Position numbers and translations under genes: made by a program. A stretch of 64,000 nt of DNA from Hyphomonadaceae bacterium ML37 (lineage in GTDB: Bacteria; Pseudomonadota; Alphaproteobacteria; Caulobacterales; Maricaulaceae), in assembly GCA_027627685.1 (NCBI GenBank), contig CP091241.1, positions 1,551,191-1,615,190 on the forward strand, written 5' to 3'. Below the pieces are notes generated by a model. The model ran no database searches. It saw nothing but the letters and a program-made list of their open reading frames with translations, and had not been told where the DNA came from. Below, in pieces: positions 6,752 to 15,779 of the stretch (the stretch's first letter is position 1; each line of letters begins with the position of its first letter).

Positions 6752-8221
6752 CTACACCCGCATCCCCACCGCCACGCCCAGCGTCACCAGCGCGCCCGCC
6801 GCCGCCGCGATCAGCACGCCAAAGCCAACGCGCCGCCAGAACATCGCGCGGGCGAGGTCGGCCTGGCGGGGATGGCGGGCGAAGGCGGCATCGGGCAGGG
6901 AGTCATGGGCGTCGCCGCCGGGATGGCTGGTGGCCGCGCCCGCGGCGAACTGGCTGAGCCGCGCCATCAGATCGACAGCCAGGCGCGCCGTCGCCTTGTC
7001 GTGAAGCTGCAGATGCAGCGCGCCCTCGCCATGGCTGAGTCGTTTGCCGGCGATCATGGTGGGCGCCTCGGTCCGCGTCAGCTTGGAATAGCGGCGCACC
7101 TCGTCTGACTCGGCGTCCTCGGCGTCCGGCTTGTCGGCAGGCAGGCCGAACAGCACCAGGCGCATCACGAACTCGGCGAGATTGGCCCGCTCCAGAAGCT
7201 TCACCCGCTCGGCACGTTCAATGCCGTGGCCCTGCGCCAGCGCCTCGCCCAGGCGCTTGATGCGATAGGCGGCGGCCAACGGCTCCTCCACGCCTTTCAG
7301 GGCGGCGGACGAGACCTTTTCCGGCGCCGGACCGAACAGGCGGCCCATGCGGGTGCGGGTGTCGCGCGGCGGCTTGGCGGCGACGAACGGACCGCGCACC
7401 ACGCCGCCAAAGCTGCGCAGGCAGGCGTCGAAAGCCTGGCGCGCCGCGCGCACGGCGGCCGAGTGGCGCACCTTGTCGGACAAAAGATCGGACGATAGCA
7501 GCCGGTCGGCCTGCCACAGGCTGCGTGCGGCGGCTTCCAGCGAATCTGACGCCGTCTGCGCATCGAAGCTTGCGCCGGGGACCGCGTCGGCGAGATTTTC
7601 GCGCCGGGTGAGCGCGGCTTCGGACTGGCGCTTGAGGGAGAACAGGATCAGATCGAACTGGGCGTCGCGATCGCGCGGCCAGTCATCGCGCCGCCAACGG
7701 CCGAGCTGGAAGTACCAGCGCGATGCGCCGCGCTGCAGGCGCGTGTTCAGGTCGCGGCTGAAATCAAGCTGCTCTTCGGCCGGCAGCAGGTCGAAGAAGA
7801 CCTCGACGAAATCGAACAGCAGGAGATTGGCGGGCACCCCATAGGGTCCATGCTCGAAAACAGTGCCAGCCGGCGCGGGACCGCTGAGCTCGAACAGCCA
7901 GCCGACGCCCGCTTCCGCGGCTTCGGCGTGGGCGGGCAGGCGCGCTTGCAGATACGCGTCCGCCATGCGCTTCTGGGCGCGCCGGGGCAGGTCCTTGACG
8001 GTGCGTTGCTCATTGGCGTTGTCGATGGCGCGTTGAACTTGAGCACGCAGCGCGTGCTCGGCGTCCAGATGACGCTGCGCGGCGTCGCCGGGCTGGAGCA
8101 GCAGGTCGCGCGCCTCTTCCTCGAGCGCGCGGTAGTCATGCAGATGCAGATCGTCATGGAACAGATCCCCGCACCCGATCCGCGCCTGATAGCGTTGGCT
8201 GAAAAGCTCGGTGACGCTCAT
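6752..8221 (-). CDS. Unknown 489-residue protein with a C-terminal membrane anchor
   Basis: I do not recognise the family. The protein is largely helical and rich in Ala, Arg, Leu and Glu, has no signal peptide, and ends with one hydrophobic helix (about residues 463-485) preceded by Arg-rich residues, as in a tail-anchored protein with a cytosolic body. The start ATG at 8221 overlaps the stop of the CCA-adding enzyme by four bases, so it is the last gene of the DUF1285 - Nudix - DUF6111-like - cca chain. No catalytic motif stands out. A near-N-terminal His/Asp cluster (FHDDLHLHDY) is the only metal-ligand-like feature. Confidence 0.75.
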   Translation of the reverse strand: MSVTELFSQRYQARIGCGDLFHDDLHLHDYRALEEEARDLLLQPGDAAQRHLDAEHALRAQVQRAIDNANEQRTVKDLPRRAQKRMADAYLQARLPAHAEAAEAGVGWLFELSGPAPAGTVFEHGPYGVPANLLLFDFVEVFFDLLPAEEQLDFSRDLNTRLQRGASRWYFQLGRWRRDDWPRDRDAQFDLILFSLKRQSEAALTRRENLADAVPGASFDAQTASDSLEAAARSLWQADRLLSSDLLSDKVRHSAAVRAARQAFDACLRSFGGVVRGPFVAAKPPRDTRTRMGRLFGPAPEKVSSAALKGVEEPLAAAYRIKRLGEALAQGHGIERAERVKLLERANLAEFVMRLVLFGLPADKPDAEDAESDEVRRYSKLTRTEAPTMIAGKRLSHGEGALHLQLHDKATARLAVDLMARLSQFAAGAATSHPGGDAHDSLPDAAFARHPRQADLARAMFWRRVGFGVLIAAAAGALVTLGVAVGMRV

Positions 8222-9447
8222 GACCGGTCCATCCCGGCGAGCAGAGCTTCGCGCGTCAGGGTGAAGCCCGAGGCGATCCATGCCTCTTCCAGCGCCTCCA
8301 GCTTCGCGCCCAGATGCGGGCCAGACATGGCGCCCGCCGCGATCAAATCATGGCCGGTCACCGGAAAGCGCGGACGGGTCCATCGGGCAGCATGGGTGAG
8401 GGCGGGTGAGGCGTCCTCGCCGGTGCGCGCTTCATCCAGGCGCAGGCGGTCTGCGACGGTTTGCGGACCCAGCACGTAAAGCGCGCGGCCAAGCTCACGA
8501 TCGCCCATACCGGCCCGCACCGCGCCGGCGCGCGCCGGCGCCGGTCCGCTCATGGCGGCCAGCCGGGCGGTCTCAGCCCGCGAGGCTTTCATGCGTGCGC
8601 TCAAGCCAGCCACGGCGTCCCCATCCTGCCCGGCCAAGGCTGCCATGCGAACAAGCGCATCAGCGGGCCGGACCTTCCCTCGGTCACTGTTAATTAAGCT
8701 TAAGAAAAGCTTGAAGTCGAGTGTTCCGGGCCAGATCACCCCCAGAACGTGGCCTTTGTGCATCGCCTCTACCACACGCCCGGGATCGGGCGCAGCGAGC
8801 AGTTTCTTGAACTCTTTCCAAACCCGCTCGGCGGACAATAGCCTGAGCGTTGCCGCTTGCGCCTCACAAGCGCGCCGCCCTTCCGGGTCAAGCGTTCCGC
8901 CCATCCAGGCGCCGAAGCGGTAGAAGCGAAGGATGCGCAGATAGTCCTCGGCGATGCGCGCCAGCGGGTCGCCGATGAAGATCACCTGTCCGGTGCGGGC
9001 ATGGGCGACGCCCCCGAAAGGATCAAACAGGGTTCCGTCGCGCCGGGCATAGACGGCGTTCATGGTGAAGTCGCGCCGGGCGGCGTCTACGGCCCAGTCC
9101 TGCGTGTAGGCGATCACGGCCCGCCGCCCGTCGGTTTCGACGTCCCGGCGCAGGCTGGTCACTTCGATGGGCTGCCCGCCGACGATGGCCGTGACTGTGC
9201 CGTGATCAATGCCGGTGGGCTCAGCGCGAATGCCCGCCGCTTCCAGCGCCTGCACAGCCGTTTCCGGGCGCAGGACGGTGGCCACATCGATATCGCTGAC
9301 CGGCTCGCCGCGCAGGGCGCTGCGAACGCATCCCCCGACAAAACGCGCCCGGTCGCTGGCGCCAGGGCTCAGGGCATCCATCACCGCGCTCACCGCCGGC
9401 GCGGTCAGCCAGGGGTGGTCATGCGGATCGAGCCGAACCTCCCCCAT
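8218..9447 (-). CDS. cca: CCA tRNA nucleotidyltransferase / poly(A) polymerase family
   Basis: Adds or repairs the 3' CCA end of tRNAs using CTP and ATP. The class II nucleotidyltransferase head has FVGGCVR at 37-42 and the metal-binding pair D52-x-D54 (SDIDVA); RRDFTMNA follows and is the family's NTP-recognition region. The 409-residue length suits the alphaproteobacterial form. A short low-GC stretch at about 8685-8720 codes for FKLFLSLINSD and is in frame. The gene overlaps its downstream partner by four bases and lies nine bases after the DUF6111-like gene. The only tRNA in this window already encodes CCA. Confidence 0.92.
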   Translation of the reverse strand: MGEVRLDPHDHPWLTAPAVSAVMDALSPGASDRARFVGGCVRSALRGEPVSDIDVATVLRPETAVQALEAAGIRAEPTGIDHGTVTAIVGGQPIEVTSLRRDVETDGRRAVIAYTQDWAVDAARRDFTMNAVYARRDGTLFDPFGGVAHARTGQVIFIGDPLARIAEDYLRILRFYRFGAWMGGTLDPEGRRACEAQAATLRLLSAERVWKEFKKLLAAPDPGRVVEAMHKGHVLGVIWPGTLDFKLFLSLINSDRGKVRPADALVRMAALAGQDGDAVAGLSARMKASRAETARLAAMSGPAPARAGAVRAGMGDRELGRALYVLGPQTVADRLRLDEARTGEDASPALTHAARWTRPRFPVTGHDLIAAGAMSGPHLGAKLEALEEAWIASGFTLTREALLAGMDRS

Positions 9448-9455
9448 GGCGCGCC

Positions 9456-9830
9456 TCAGCGATCAGGGCCAGGGGCCGGCTCGGGGGCGGGGTCTGGCGC
9501 CGGTTCGGGAACCGGCTCCAGATCCGGATCGCTGGGACCGGGATCATTGGGGGTACGGTGCTGACCGGGCGAATCGCCACGCGGTCCCAGATGACCCGGC
9601 GGGGTCCGCTCGCGCTCGATACGCGGCGGTGCGAAGTCCCCGTCAGGCTCGCCATCGTCAGAGGCGATCAGCGCCAGCGTCGTCACCGTCACCATCACGC
9701 ACGCCGCGCCCGCCAGCGACAACAGACCGATAGGCGCATGTCCCTGATGGCTGCGCACGCGCGCAGCCGCGTACCAGACGATGAAGGGGATGATGAAGGC
9801 GAGGGCGGAAATCAGGATCATGCGCATCAT
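9456..9830 (-). CDS. DUF6111-like small membrane protein with Pro-rich tail
   Basis: A 124-residue protein with two membrane helices (about 3-22 and 36-60) and a long C-terminal tail dominated by Pro, Asp and Glu, ending in a degenerate Glu-Pro / Asp-Pro-Ala-Pro repeat. The arrangement resembles the DUF6111 proteins that sit between a Nudix gene and cca in related bacteria; the function is unknown. The ATG at 9830 overlaps the Nudix stop by four bases. The tail is low complexity and may simply be a periplasmic or cytosolic linker. Confidence 0.75.
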   Translation of the reverse strand: MMRMILISALAFIIPFIVWYAAARVRSHQGHAPIGLLSLAGAACVMVTVTTLALIASDDGEPDGDFAPPRIERERTPPGHLGPRGDSPGQHRTPNDPGPSDPDLEPVPEPAPDPAPEPAPGPDR

Positions 9831-10504
9831 CGGGCGGCCTTTCCGGCGAATTGCGGGCCGCCTGGGCGGCCCTCGGCGTAGCGCCGCGAGAGGGCGCGCA
9901 GCATGCCCGCCGTCGCGCCCCAGATATAGCGCCCCTGCCAGGGCATGGCGTAATAGCGCCGCAACATGCCGCGAAACTCGCGCTCTTCCAGCCGGTGGTT
10001 AGCCGGATTCATCAGGAAGTCGAAGGGCGCTTCAAACACTTCGGCCACTTCGCCGGGATCGGGGTTCAGCGTGAAGCCCACCCGGGTCACGCCCACGAAC
10101 GGCGTGACCTCGAAGCCGGTGACCGTCTCATAGCTCTCCCAGCGGCCCAGAAGCGTGATGCGGTCCGGCGTCAGGCCGATCTCTTCTTGAGTTTCGCGCA
10201 AGGCGCACTCAGCCAGCGTTTCGCGCCCCGCCATCTGACGTCCGCCGGGAAAACTCACCTGACCGGCATGAGCCTGAAGGTGATCAGCGCGGCGTGTGAA
10301 CAGGATCCGCAGCGCGTTCTCATCCTGCACCAGCAAAGCCAGCACCGCTGCAGGGCGCAGCACCCGTCCGCTGGGGGACGGTTCGCCATTGAGGTCGCCA
10401 TCGCCATGCCGGGGCGCAGGCATGCGCGCATCCACCGGGTCCAGAACGGACTCGAGACGGGCGAGGATATCTTCAGAGTTTACCCTGGCGGCAGAGGCGC
10501 TCAT
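9827..10504 (-). CDS. Nudix hydrolase, coenzyme A pyrophosphatase type
   Basis: Expected to cleave CoA or oxidised CoA to 4'-phosphopantetheine and 3',5'-ADP, a housekeeping activity. The 225-residue protein carries the CoA-Nudix signature (LFTRRADHLQAHAGQVSFPGG) running into the Nudix box, where GGRQMAGRETL precedes the metal-binding helix RETQEEIGLT. The start is ATG 10504, which overlaps the DUF1285 stop by four bases; in-frame codons upstream lie inside that gene. A downstream YIWGAT segment is also typical of this group. Confidence 0.9.
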   Translation of the reverse strand: MSASAARVNSEDILARLESVLDPVDARMPAPRHGDGDLNGEPSPSGRVLRPAAVLALLVQDENALRILFTRRADHLQAHAGQVSFPGGRQMAGRETLAECALRETQEEIGLTPDRITLLGRWESYETVTGFEVTPFVGVTRVGFTLNPDPGEVAEVFEAPFDFLMNPANHRLEEREFRGMLRRYYAMPWQGRYIWGATAGMLRALSRRYAEGRPGGPQFAGKAAR

Positions 10505-11085
10505 GCGGCGGGACCCAGCGGGAAGAACACGCCCCGGCTCCACACGCCCATCACCGGCCTGCCGGCCTCGTCCTGGCCCGGTACGGCCAGGGCGGCGAGG
10601 TCATAGAAGGCCGCGCGCGTGATAAGCGCCTCCAGACGTCCGCGGATCAGCACATAGGGGTCGGGGGCGCCATCAGGGCCGGTCTCGACGCGGATAGGCT
10701 GATCTGTGCCGGCCATGACCGCGTCGTCGAGATTGGTGCGGAAGGCCAGCCTCTGATCCTCGCCCTCGCCGGAGCGTTCGACGGCCACCGCCAGAAACGG
10801 CGCGGCCTCGACCTGGATGCGGATCTTCTCCACCGGCGTGACCAGATAGGTCTCGCCATCGGCGTCCTTGCGCAGGATGCGCGCAAAAAGTCGCACCATG
10901 CGCTCGCGGCCGATGCGGGTTCCCTCATGCCACCAGCTGCCATCGCGGCGGATGACCAGGTCCATCTCGCCGCAATACTCCGGCTCCCAGCGCTCCACGG
11001 GCGGATAGCCATTGGCGCCGCTGGCGGCCTCTGCCGCCTTGAGGAGCGACTGCATTGCATCTTGGTCATGGTCAGGCCCGGCCAT
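10501..11085 (-). CDS. DUF1285 family protein
   Basis: A 194-residue cytosolic protein resembling DUF1285. Hallmarks are the Trp-rich segment DLVIRRDGSWWHEGTRIGR, then VRLFARILRKDADGETYLVTPVEK, and a C-terminal YDLAAL...GVWSRGVFFPLG. The biochemical role of the family is unknown. ATG 11085 is preceded by GAGGTG; codons farther upstream in frame overlap the divergent moxR gene. First gene of a five-gene minus-strand chain, it shares a 64-base intergenic region with moxR. Confidence 0.82.
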   Translation of the reverse strand: MAGPDHDQDAMQSLLKAAEAASGANGYPPVERWEPEYCGEMDLVIRRDGSWWHEGTRIGRERMVRLFARILRKDADGETYLVTPVEKIRIQVEAAPFLAVAVERSGEGEDQRLAFRTNLDDAVMAGTDQPIRVETGPDGAPDPYVLIRGRLEALITRAAFYDLAALAVPGQDEAGRPVMGVWSRGVFFPLGPAA

Positions 11086-11149
11086 GGACACCTCGGCAGG
11101 CTGCGGCCATGTTTGGCCAAGGACGTCTTGCTCCAAAGGATTTAGGGCC

Positions 11150-12148
<999 letters not shown>

Positions 12149-12174
12149 CGCGCGAGGAGCCAGAACACCTGTCC

Positions 12175-13059
12175 ATGGCCGCATCCAAAAAGCCCCGCAC
12201 CCATGACCGGCTGCGCCGAGAGGCGGCGCGGGCCGCATCGCGCTTTCCCGCCTTGCTGGCTGAGGCCGAGCGCATCGCCGCGACTGTGGCGTTCGGCGCC
12301 CATGGCCGCCGGCGCGCCGGCTCGGGCGAGACCTTCTGGGAATATCGCCGCCACCGGGTTGAGGACGGCGCACGCTCGGTGGACTGGCGCCGGTCAGCGC
12401 GCGGCGACCAATTGTTTGTCCGGGAAACCGAATGGGAAGCGGCCAACGCCGTCTATCTCTGGCGTGACGGGTCTGCGGGCATGGACGCACAGAGCGCCGG
12501 CCTGCCGACCAAGCGAGACCGGGCGGCGGTGTGCCTGATCGCCTGCGCCAGCCTGCTGGCGCGCGGCGGCGAGCGGGTGGCCGCGCTGGGCGAAACCGGC
12601 CGGGCGCGCTCCGGCCAAGCCGGTCTGGAGCTGACGGGCCGCGCTCTGGCTGATGGTCCCGGCGCGGTGGCGAGTGTCGAGGCGCCGGACCTGCAGCGCC
12701 ACGCGCGCCTGGTGCTGGCGAGCGACTTTCTGGATCCGCCCGAGACGTGGGCGCGGCGTCTGGCGGCGCTGTCTGCGGCGGGCGCGCGCGGCGTCATGCT
12801 GCGCATCATTGATCCGTCGGAAGAAGATTTCCCGTTTGAGGGCCGCACACGCTTTGACCCGGCGGGCGGCGGCGAGTCCCTGATGTTCGGTCGGGCGGAG
12901 TCCGCGCGGGCGGGGTATGCGCGCCTGTGGGCCGAGCATGGCGCAGCCTTGAGCGATCTCGCCCGGCGCACAGGCTGGACGCTGATCACCCATCGCACCG
13001 ACCGCCCGGCGGGCGCCGCCGTACTGGCGCTGTATCAGGCGCTGGACGGGGGCGTGTGA
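12175..13059 (+). CDS. DUF58 domain protein, partner of MoxR
   Basis: A 294-residue protein with the DUF58 core: FWEYRRHRVEDGARSVDWR followed by ARGDQLFVRETEWE (about residues 59-86). DUF58 proteins almost always follow moxR and contain a VWA-like fold. No membrane helix is obvious, so it is probably cytosolic. Its TGA overlaps the next ATG (TGATG), coupling translation. Its exact role is unknown; the genomic pairing is the main evidence for a joint function with the MoxR ATPase. Confidence 0.88.
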   Translation: MAASKKPRTHDRLRREAARAASRFPALLAEAERIAATVAFGAHGRRRAGSGETFWEYRRHRVEDGARSVDWRRSARGDQLFVRETEWEAANAVYLWRDGSAGMDAQSAGLPTKRDRAAVCLIACASLLARGGERVAALGETGRARSGQAGLELTGRALADGPGAVASVEAPDLQRHARLVLASDFLDPPETWARRLAALSAAGARGVMLRIIDPSEEDFPFEGRTRFDPAGGGESLMFGRAESARAGYARLWAEHGAALSDLARRTGWTLITHRTDRPAGAAVLALYQALDGGV

Positions 13060-15779
13060 TGCTGAGCCTTGGCCCGCTCGCTTTTGCTGCGCCCTGGGCG
13101 CTGGCGGCCCTGGTGGTCCTGCCGCTGCTATGGATGCTGCTGCGCGCGACCCCGCCGGCGCCGCGCACGGTGGTGTTCGCCCCGATCCGTTTGCTGCAGC
13201 GTCTCGCCCGCACGCCCGAAACGCCGCAGACGACCCCTTGGTGGCTGGTGCTGTTGCGGCTGCTGCTGGCGGCGATGATCATTCTGGCGCTGGCCCGTCC
13301 TGTCTGGCAGCCCGATGCGGGCGCCGGCTCCACCGATCCGCTGCTGGTCATTGTCGATGACGGCTGGACCGCCGCCGCAGCCTGGCCCGGTGCCGCTGCT
13401 GAAGCGCGCGCCCGGCTGGATGCGGCGCGGGCCGATGGCCGCCCGGCGGCGATCCTGTTCACCGCGCCCGCCCCGCGGCGCGGCGACACGCTGCGCTTTC
13501 TGGATGCACGCGAGGCCGTGTCGCGTCTTGAAGCCCACGAGCCGCGCGCCTGGGCGCCCGACCGGGCCGAAGCCGCTGAACGCCTGGCGGCTGCCCTAAG
13601 CGCCGAAGGCGCGCCTTCGCGCATCGAGACGGTCTGGATCAATGACGGCGTGAGTGGGGGCGAGGGCGATGCGGCGCTGGCGCGGACGGCGCAGGCGCGC
13701 GGACCGTTGCGGGTGCTGATGCCGCAGCCGGGCGCCGGGCCGCTGGGCCTGTCAGCCGTGGAGGCCCAGCCGGATGGGTTCGAGGCTGTGGTCAGCCGCA
13801 CCAGCGACAGTGGGATCAGGCCGGTCGCCGTGACCGCACTGGGCGCGGATGGACGGGCGCTGGCGGTGGCCGATGGCGAGTTTGCGGACGGCGACCGGAC
13901 GCTGCGGCTGGAAGCCCGCCTGCCGCTGGATTTGCGCAACCGGATCACCCGGGTCCAGATCGACGGCGAAGCCTCCGCCGGCGCGGTGCAGGTCACCGGG
14001 GATCGCTGGCGCCGGCCGCGCGTAGGCCTGCTTGAAGCCGAAGGCGGCGGAGGCGAAGGCCAGCCGCTTCTGTCTGATATTCATTATGCGCGGCAGGCGC
14101 TTGCGGGCATTTCCGAACTCGTGGTGGATGATCTCGATACGGTGCTGGAGGCCGAGCCCGCCGCGCTGGTGATTGTGGACGCCGCCAGCGCCCAGGACCC
14201 GCGCCTTGTCGAATTCCTGGAAGGCGGTGGGCTGATCGTGCGCTTCGCCGGCCCGCGCCTGGCGGTGCGCAGCGGCGAGCTGGTGCCGACGCCCCTGCGC
14301 GAGGGCGGTCGTCTGTTCGGCGGCGCCATGGCGTGGGACGCGCCCCAGGGCATTGCCGCTTTCGCCGATGACAGCCCGTTCGCCGGGCTCGCGCCATCGC
14401 CTGAGGCGCGCGTGACGCGGCAGGTACTCGCGGAACCCGGACCGGCGCTGGATGCGCGCGTCTGGGCGCGGCTGGAGGACGGCACGCCGCTGGTCACAGC
14501 AGACCGGCGCGGCAATGGCTGGCTGGTGCTGTTCCACGTCACGGCGGGTCCCGACTGGTCGAGCTTGCCGTTGTCGGGCCTGTACCCGGCTATGCTGGAG
14601 CGCGTCCTGGCCCTTTCGGGCGGTGCAGCGGCCCAGCCCGCGCAGGTGCAGGGCGGCGCCTGGCGGCTGGAGCGCATGCTGGACGGGGCGGGGGCGCTGA
14701 CCGATCCGCGCACCGACGCCGACCCGATCCCGGCGGAAGAATTCCATCTGGCCCGGGCAGGCGCCCGCACCCCGCCGGGCATTTACGCCATCGGCGCGGC
14801 CAGCGCGCCGCTCAATGTGATGCGTCCGGGCGAGACGCTTGAGCCGCTGTCGCGCGATCTGCCAGGCGCCGTCTATGAAGCACGCGGGCAGGGGCGGGAG
14901 ATACGCTTTGCTGGCGCGCTGCTGGCGCTAGCCTTGCTTGTCCTCGCCCTCGATGCCCTGATCGCGCTGACCCTGTCGGGGCGGATGCCGCGGGTGGCGA
15001 TGCCGCGCGGCGCGGCGGCGATTGCGGTCCTGGTCGGCGCGAGCATCGCGTTGTCCGCCCCGGCCGAGGCCGACGACGCCGCCAACGCTCTGGAGGTGCG
15101 CTTCGCCTATGTGCTGACCGGCGACAGCCGAATCGATTCCATCAGCCGGGCCGGGCTGGAGGGCGTGTCGCGCGAAGCCCGGCGGCGCAGCGCTGTGGAG
15201 CCGGGCGCCCCATCGCCGGTGAATATCGAAACCGACGACATTCTGTTCTTCCCGCTGGTCTATTGGCCGCTGACGCTGGATGCGCCGGCTTTGTCGGATG
15301 AGGCAGCCGCGCGAGTCAGCGCGTATCTTCAGGGCGGCGGGCTCATCGTGTTTGACACCCGCGACGGTCGAGACAGCGCCGGCGCCGGGCAGCCCCATCC
15401 CGGCCTGATGCGCACGCTGGAGCGCATCAATGTGCCGCCCCTGCAGCGCATCGGTCCCGATCATGTTCTGGGCAAGACCTTCTATCTGCTCAGGGACTAT
15501 CCCGGCCGCTATGCCGGTGGCGAGGTGTGGGTGGAGGCCAGCCGCGACGGGTCGGCGCGCGACGGCGTGTCCGGCCTGATCATCGGGTCGGCTGACTGGG
15601 CTTCGGCCTGGGCGGCGGATGAGACGGGCCGGGCGCTGGCGCCGGTGGAGGGCGGAGAGCGCCAGCGCGAGCTGGCCAACCGGTTCGGCGTCAATCTGGC
15701 CATGTACGCGCTCACAGGAAACTACAAGGAAGACCAGGTGCATGTGCCGGCCATCCTGCAGCGGCTGGGGCGCCAGTGA
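13059..15779 (+). CDS. BatA/DUF4159 membrane protein
   Basis: A 906-residue protein. The N-terminus has the BatA-type two-helix hairpin (about 4-24 and 60-80, with APIRLLQRL between). A VWA-like region follows in which the MIDAS motif is poorly kept (VIVDDGWTAA). Two further helices lie near 620-680, and the C-terminal 220 residues are a DUF4159 domain with DDILFFPLVYWPL and YLQGGGLIVFDTRDG. It overlaps both neighbours (TGATG at each end). The topology suggests most of the mass is periplasmic. It probably works with MoxR, DUF58 and the next protein in envelope stress or maturation, as inferred for Bat-type clusters. Confidence 0.87.
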   Translation: MLSLGPLAFAAPWALAALVVLPLLWMLLRATPPAPRTVVFAPIRLLQRLARTPETPQTTPWWLVLLRLLLAAMIILALARPVWQPDAGAGSTDPLLVIVDDGWTAAAAWPGAAAEARARLDAARADGRPAAILFTAPAPRRGDTLRFLDAREAVSRLEAHEPRAWAPDRAEAAERLAAALSAEGAPSRIETVWINDGVSGGEGDAALARTAQARGPLRVLMPQPGAGPLGLSAVEAQPDGFEAVVSRTSDSGIRPVAVTALGADGRALAVADGEFADGDRTLRLEARLPLDLRNRITRVQIDGEASAGAVQVTGDRWRRPRVGLLEAEGGGGEGQPLLSDIHYARQALAGISELVVDDLDTVLEAEPAALVIVDAASAQDPRLVEFLEGGGLIVRFAGPRLAVRSGELVPTPLREGGRLFGGAMAWDAPQGIAAFADDSPFAGLAPSPEARVTRQVLAEPGPALDARVWARLEDGTPLVTADRRGNGWLVLFHVTAGPDWSSLPLSGLYPAMLERVLALSGGAAAQPAQVQGGAWRLERMLDGAGALTDPRTDADPIPAEEFHLARAGARTPPGIYAIGAASAPLNVMRPGETLEPLSRDLPGAVYEARGQGREIRFAGALLALALLVLALDALIALTLSGRMPRVAMPRGAAAIAVLVGASIALSAPAEADDAANALEVRFAYVLTGDSRIDSISRAGLEGVSREARRRSAVEPGAPSPVNIETDDILFFPLVYWPLTLDAPALSDEAAARVSAYLQGGGLIVFDTRDGRDSAGAGQPHPGLMRTLERINVPPLQRIGPDHVLGKTFYLLRDYPGRYAGGEVWVEASRDGSARDGVSGLIIGSADWASAWAADETGRALAPVEGGERQRELANRFGVNLAMYALTGNYKEDQVHVPAILQRLGRQ

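Noticed and set aside
8518-8545. GC-only palindromic stretch that could be a hairpin
   Set aside because: It is inside cca, codes in frame for an Ala/Gly/Pro-rich turn and has no T-tract.
8689-8712. AT-rich patch with TTAA repeats, resembling a CtrA site
   Set aside because: The TTAA spacings are 0 and 6, not the required 7, and it lies inside the cca coding frame, where it encodes normal residues.
9456-9560. Short tandem repeats (Glu-Pro, Asp-Pro-Ala-Pro) as a possible DNA repeat locus
   Set aside because: They are degenerate at DNA level and are explained by the low-complexity tail of the DUF6111-like protein.
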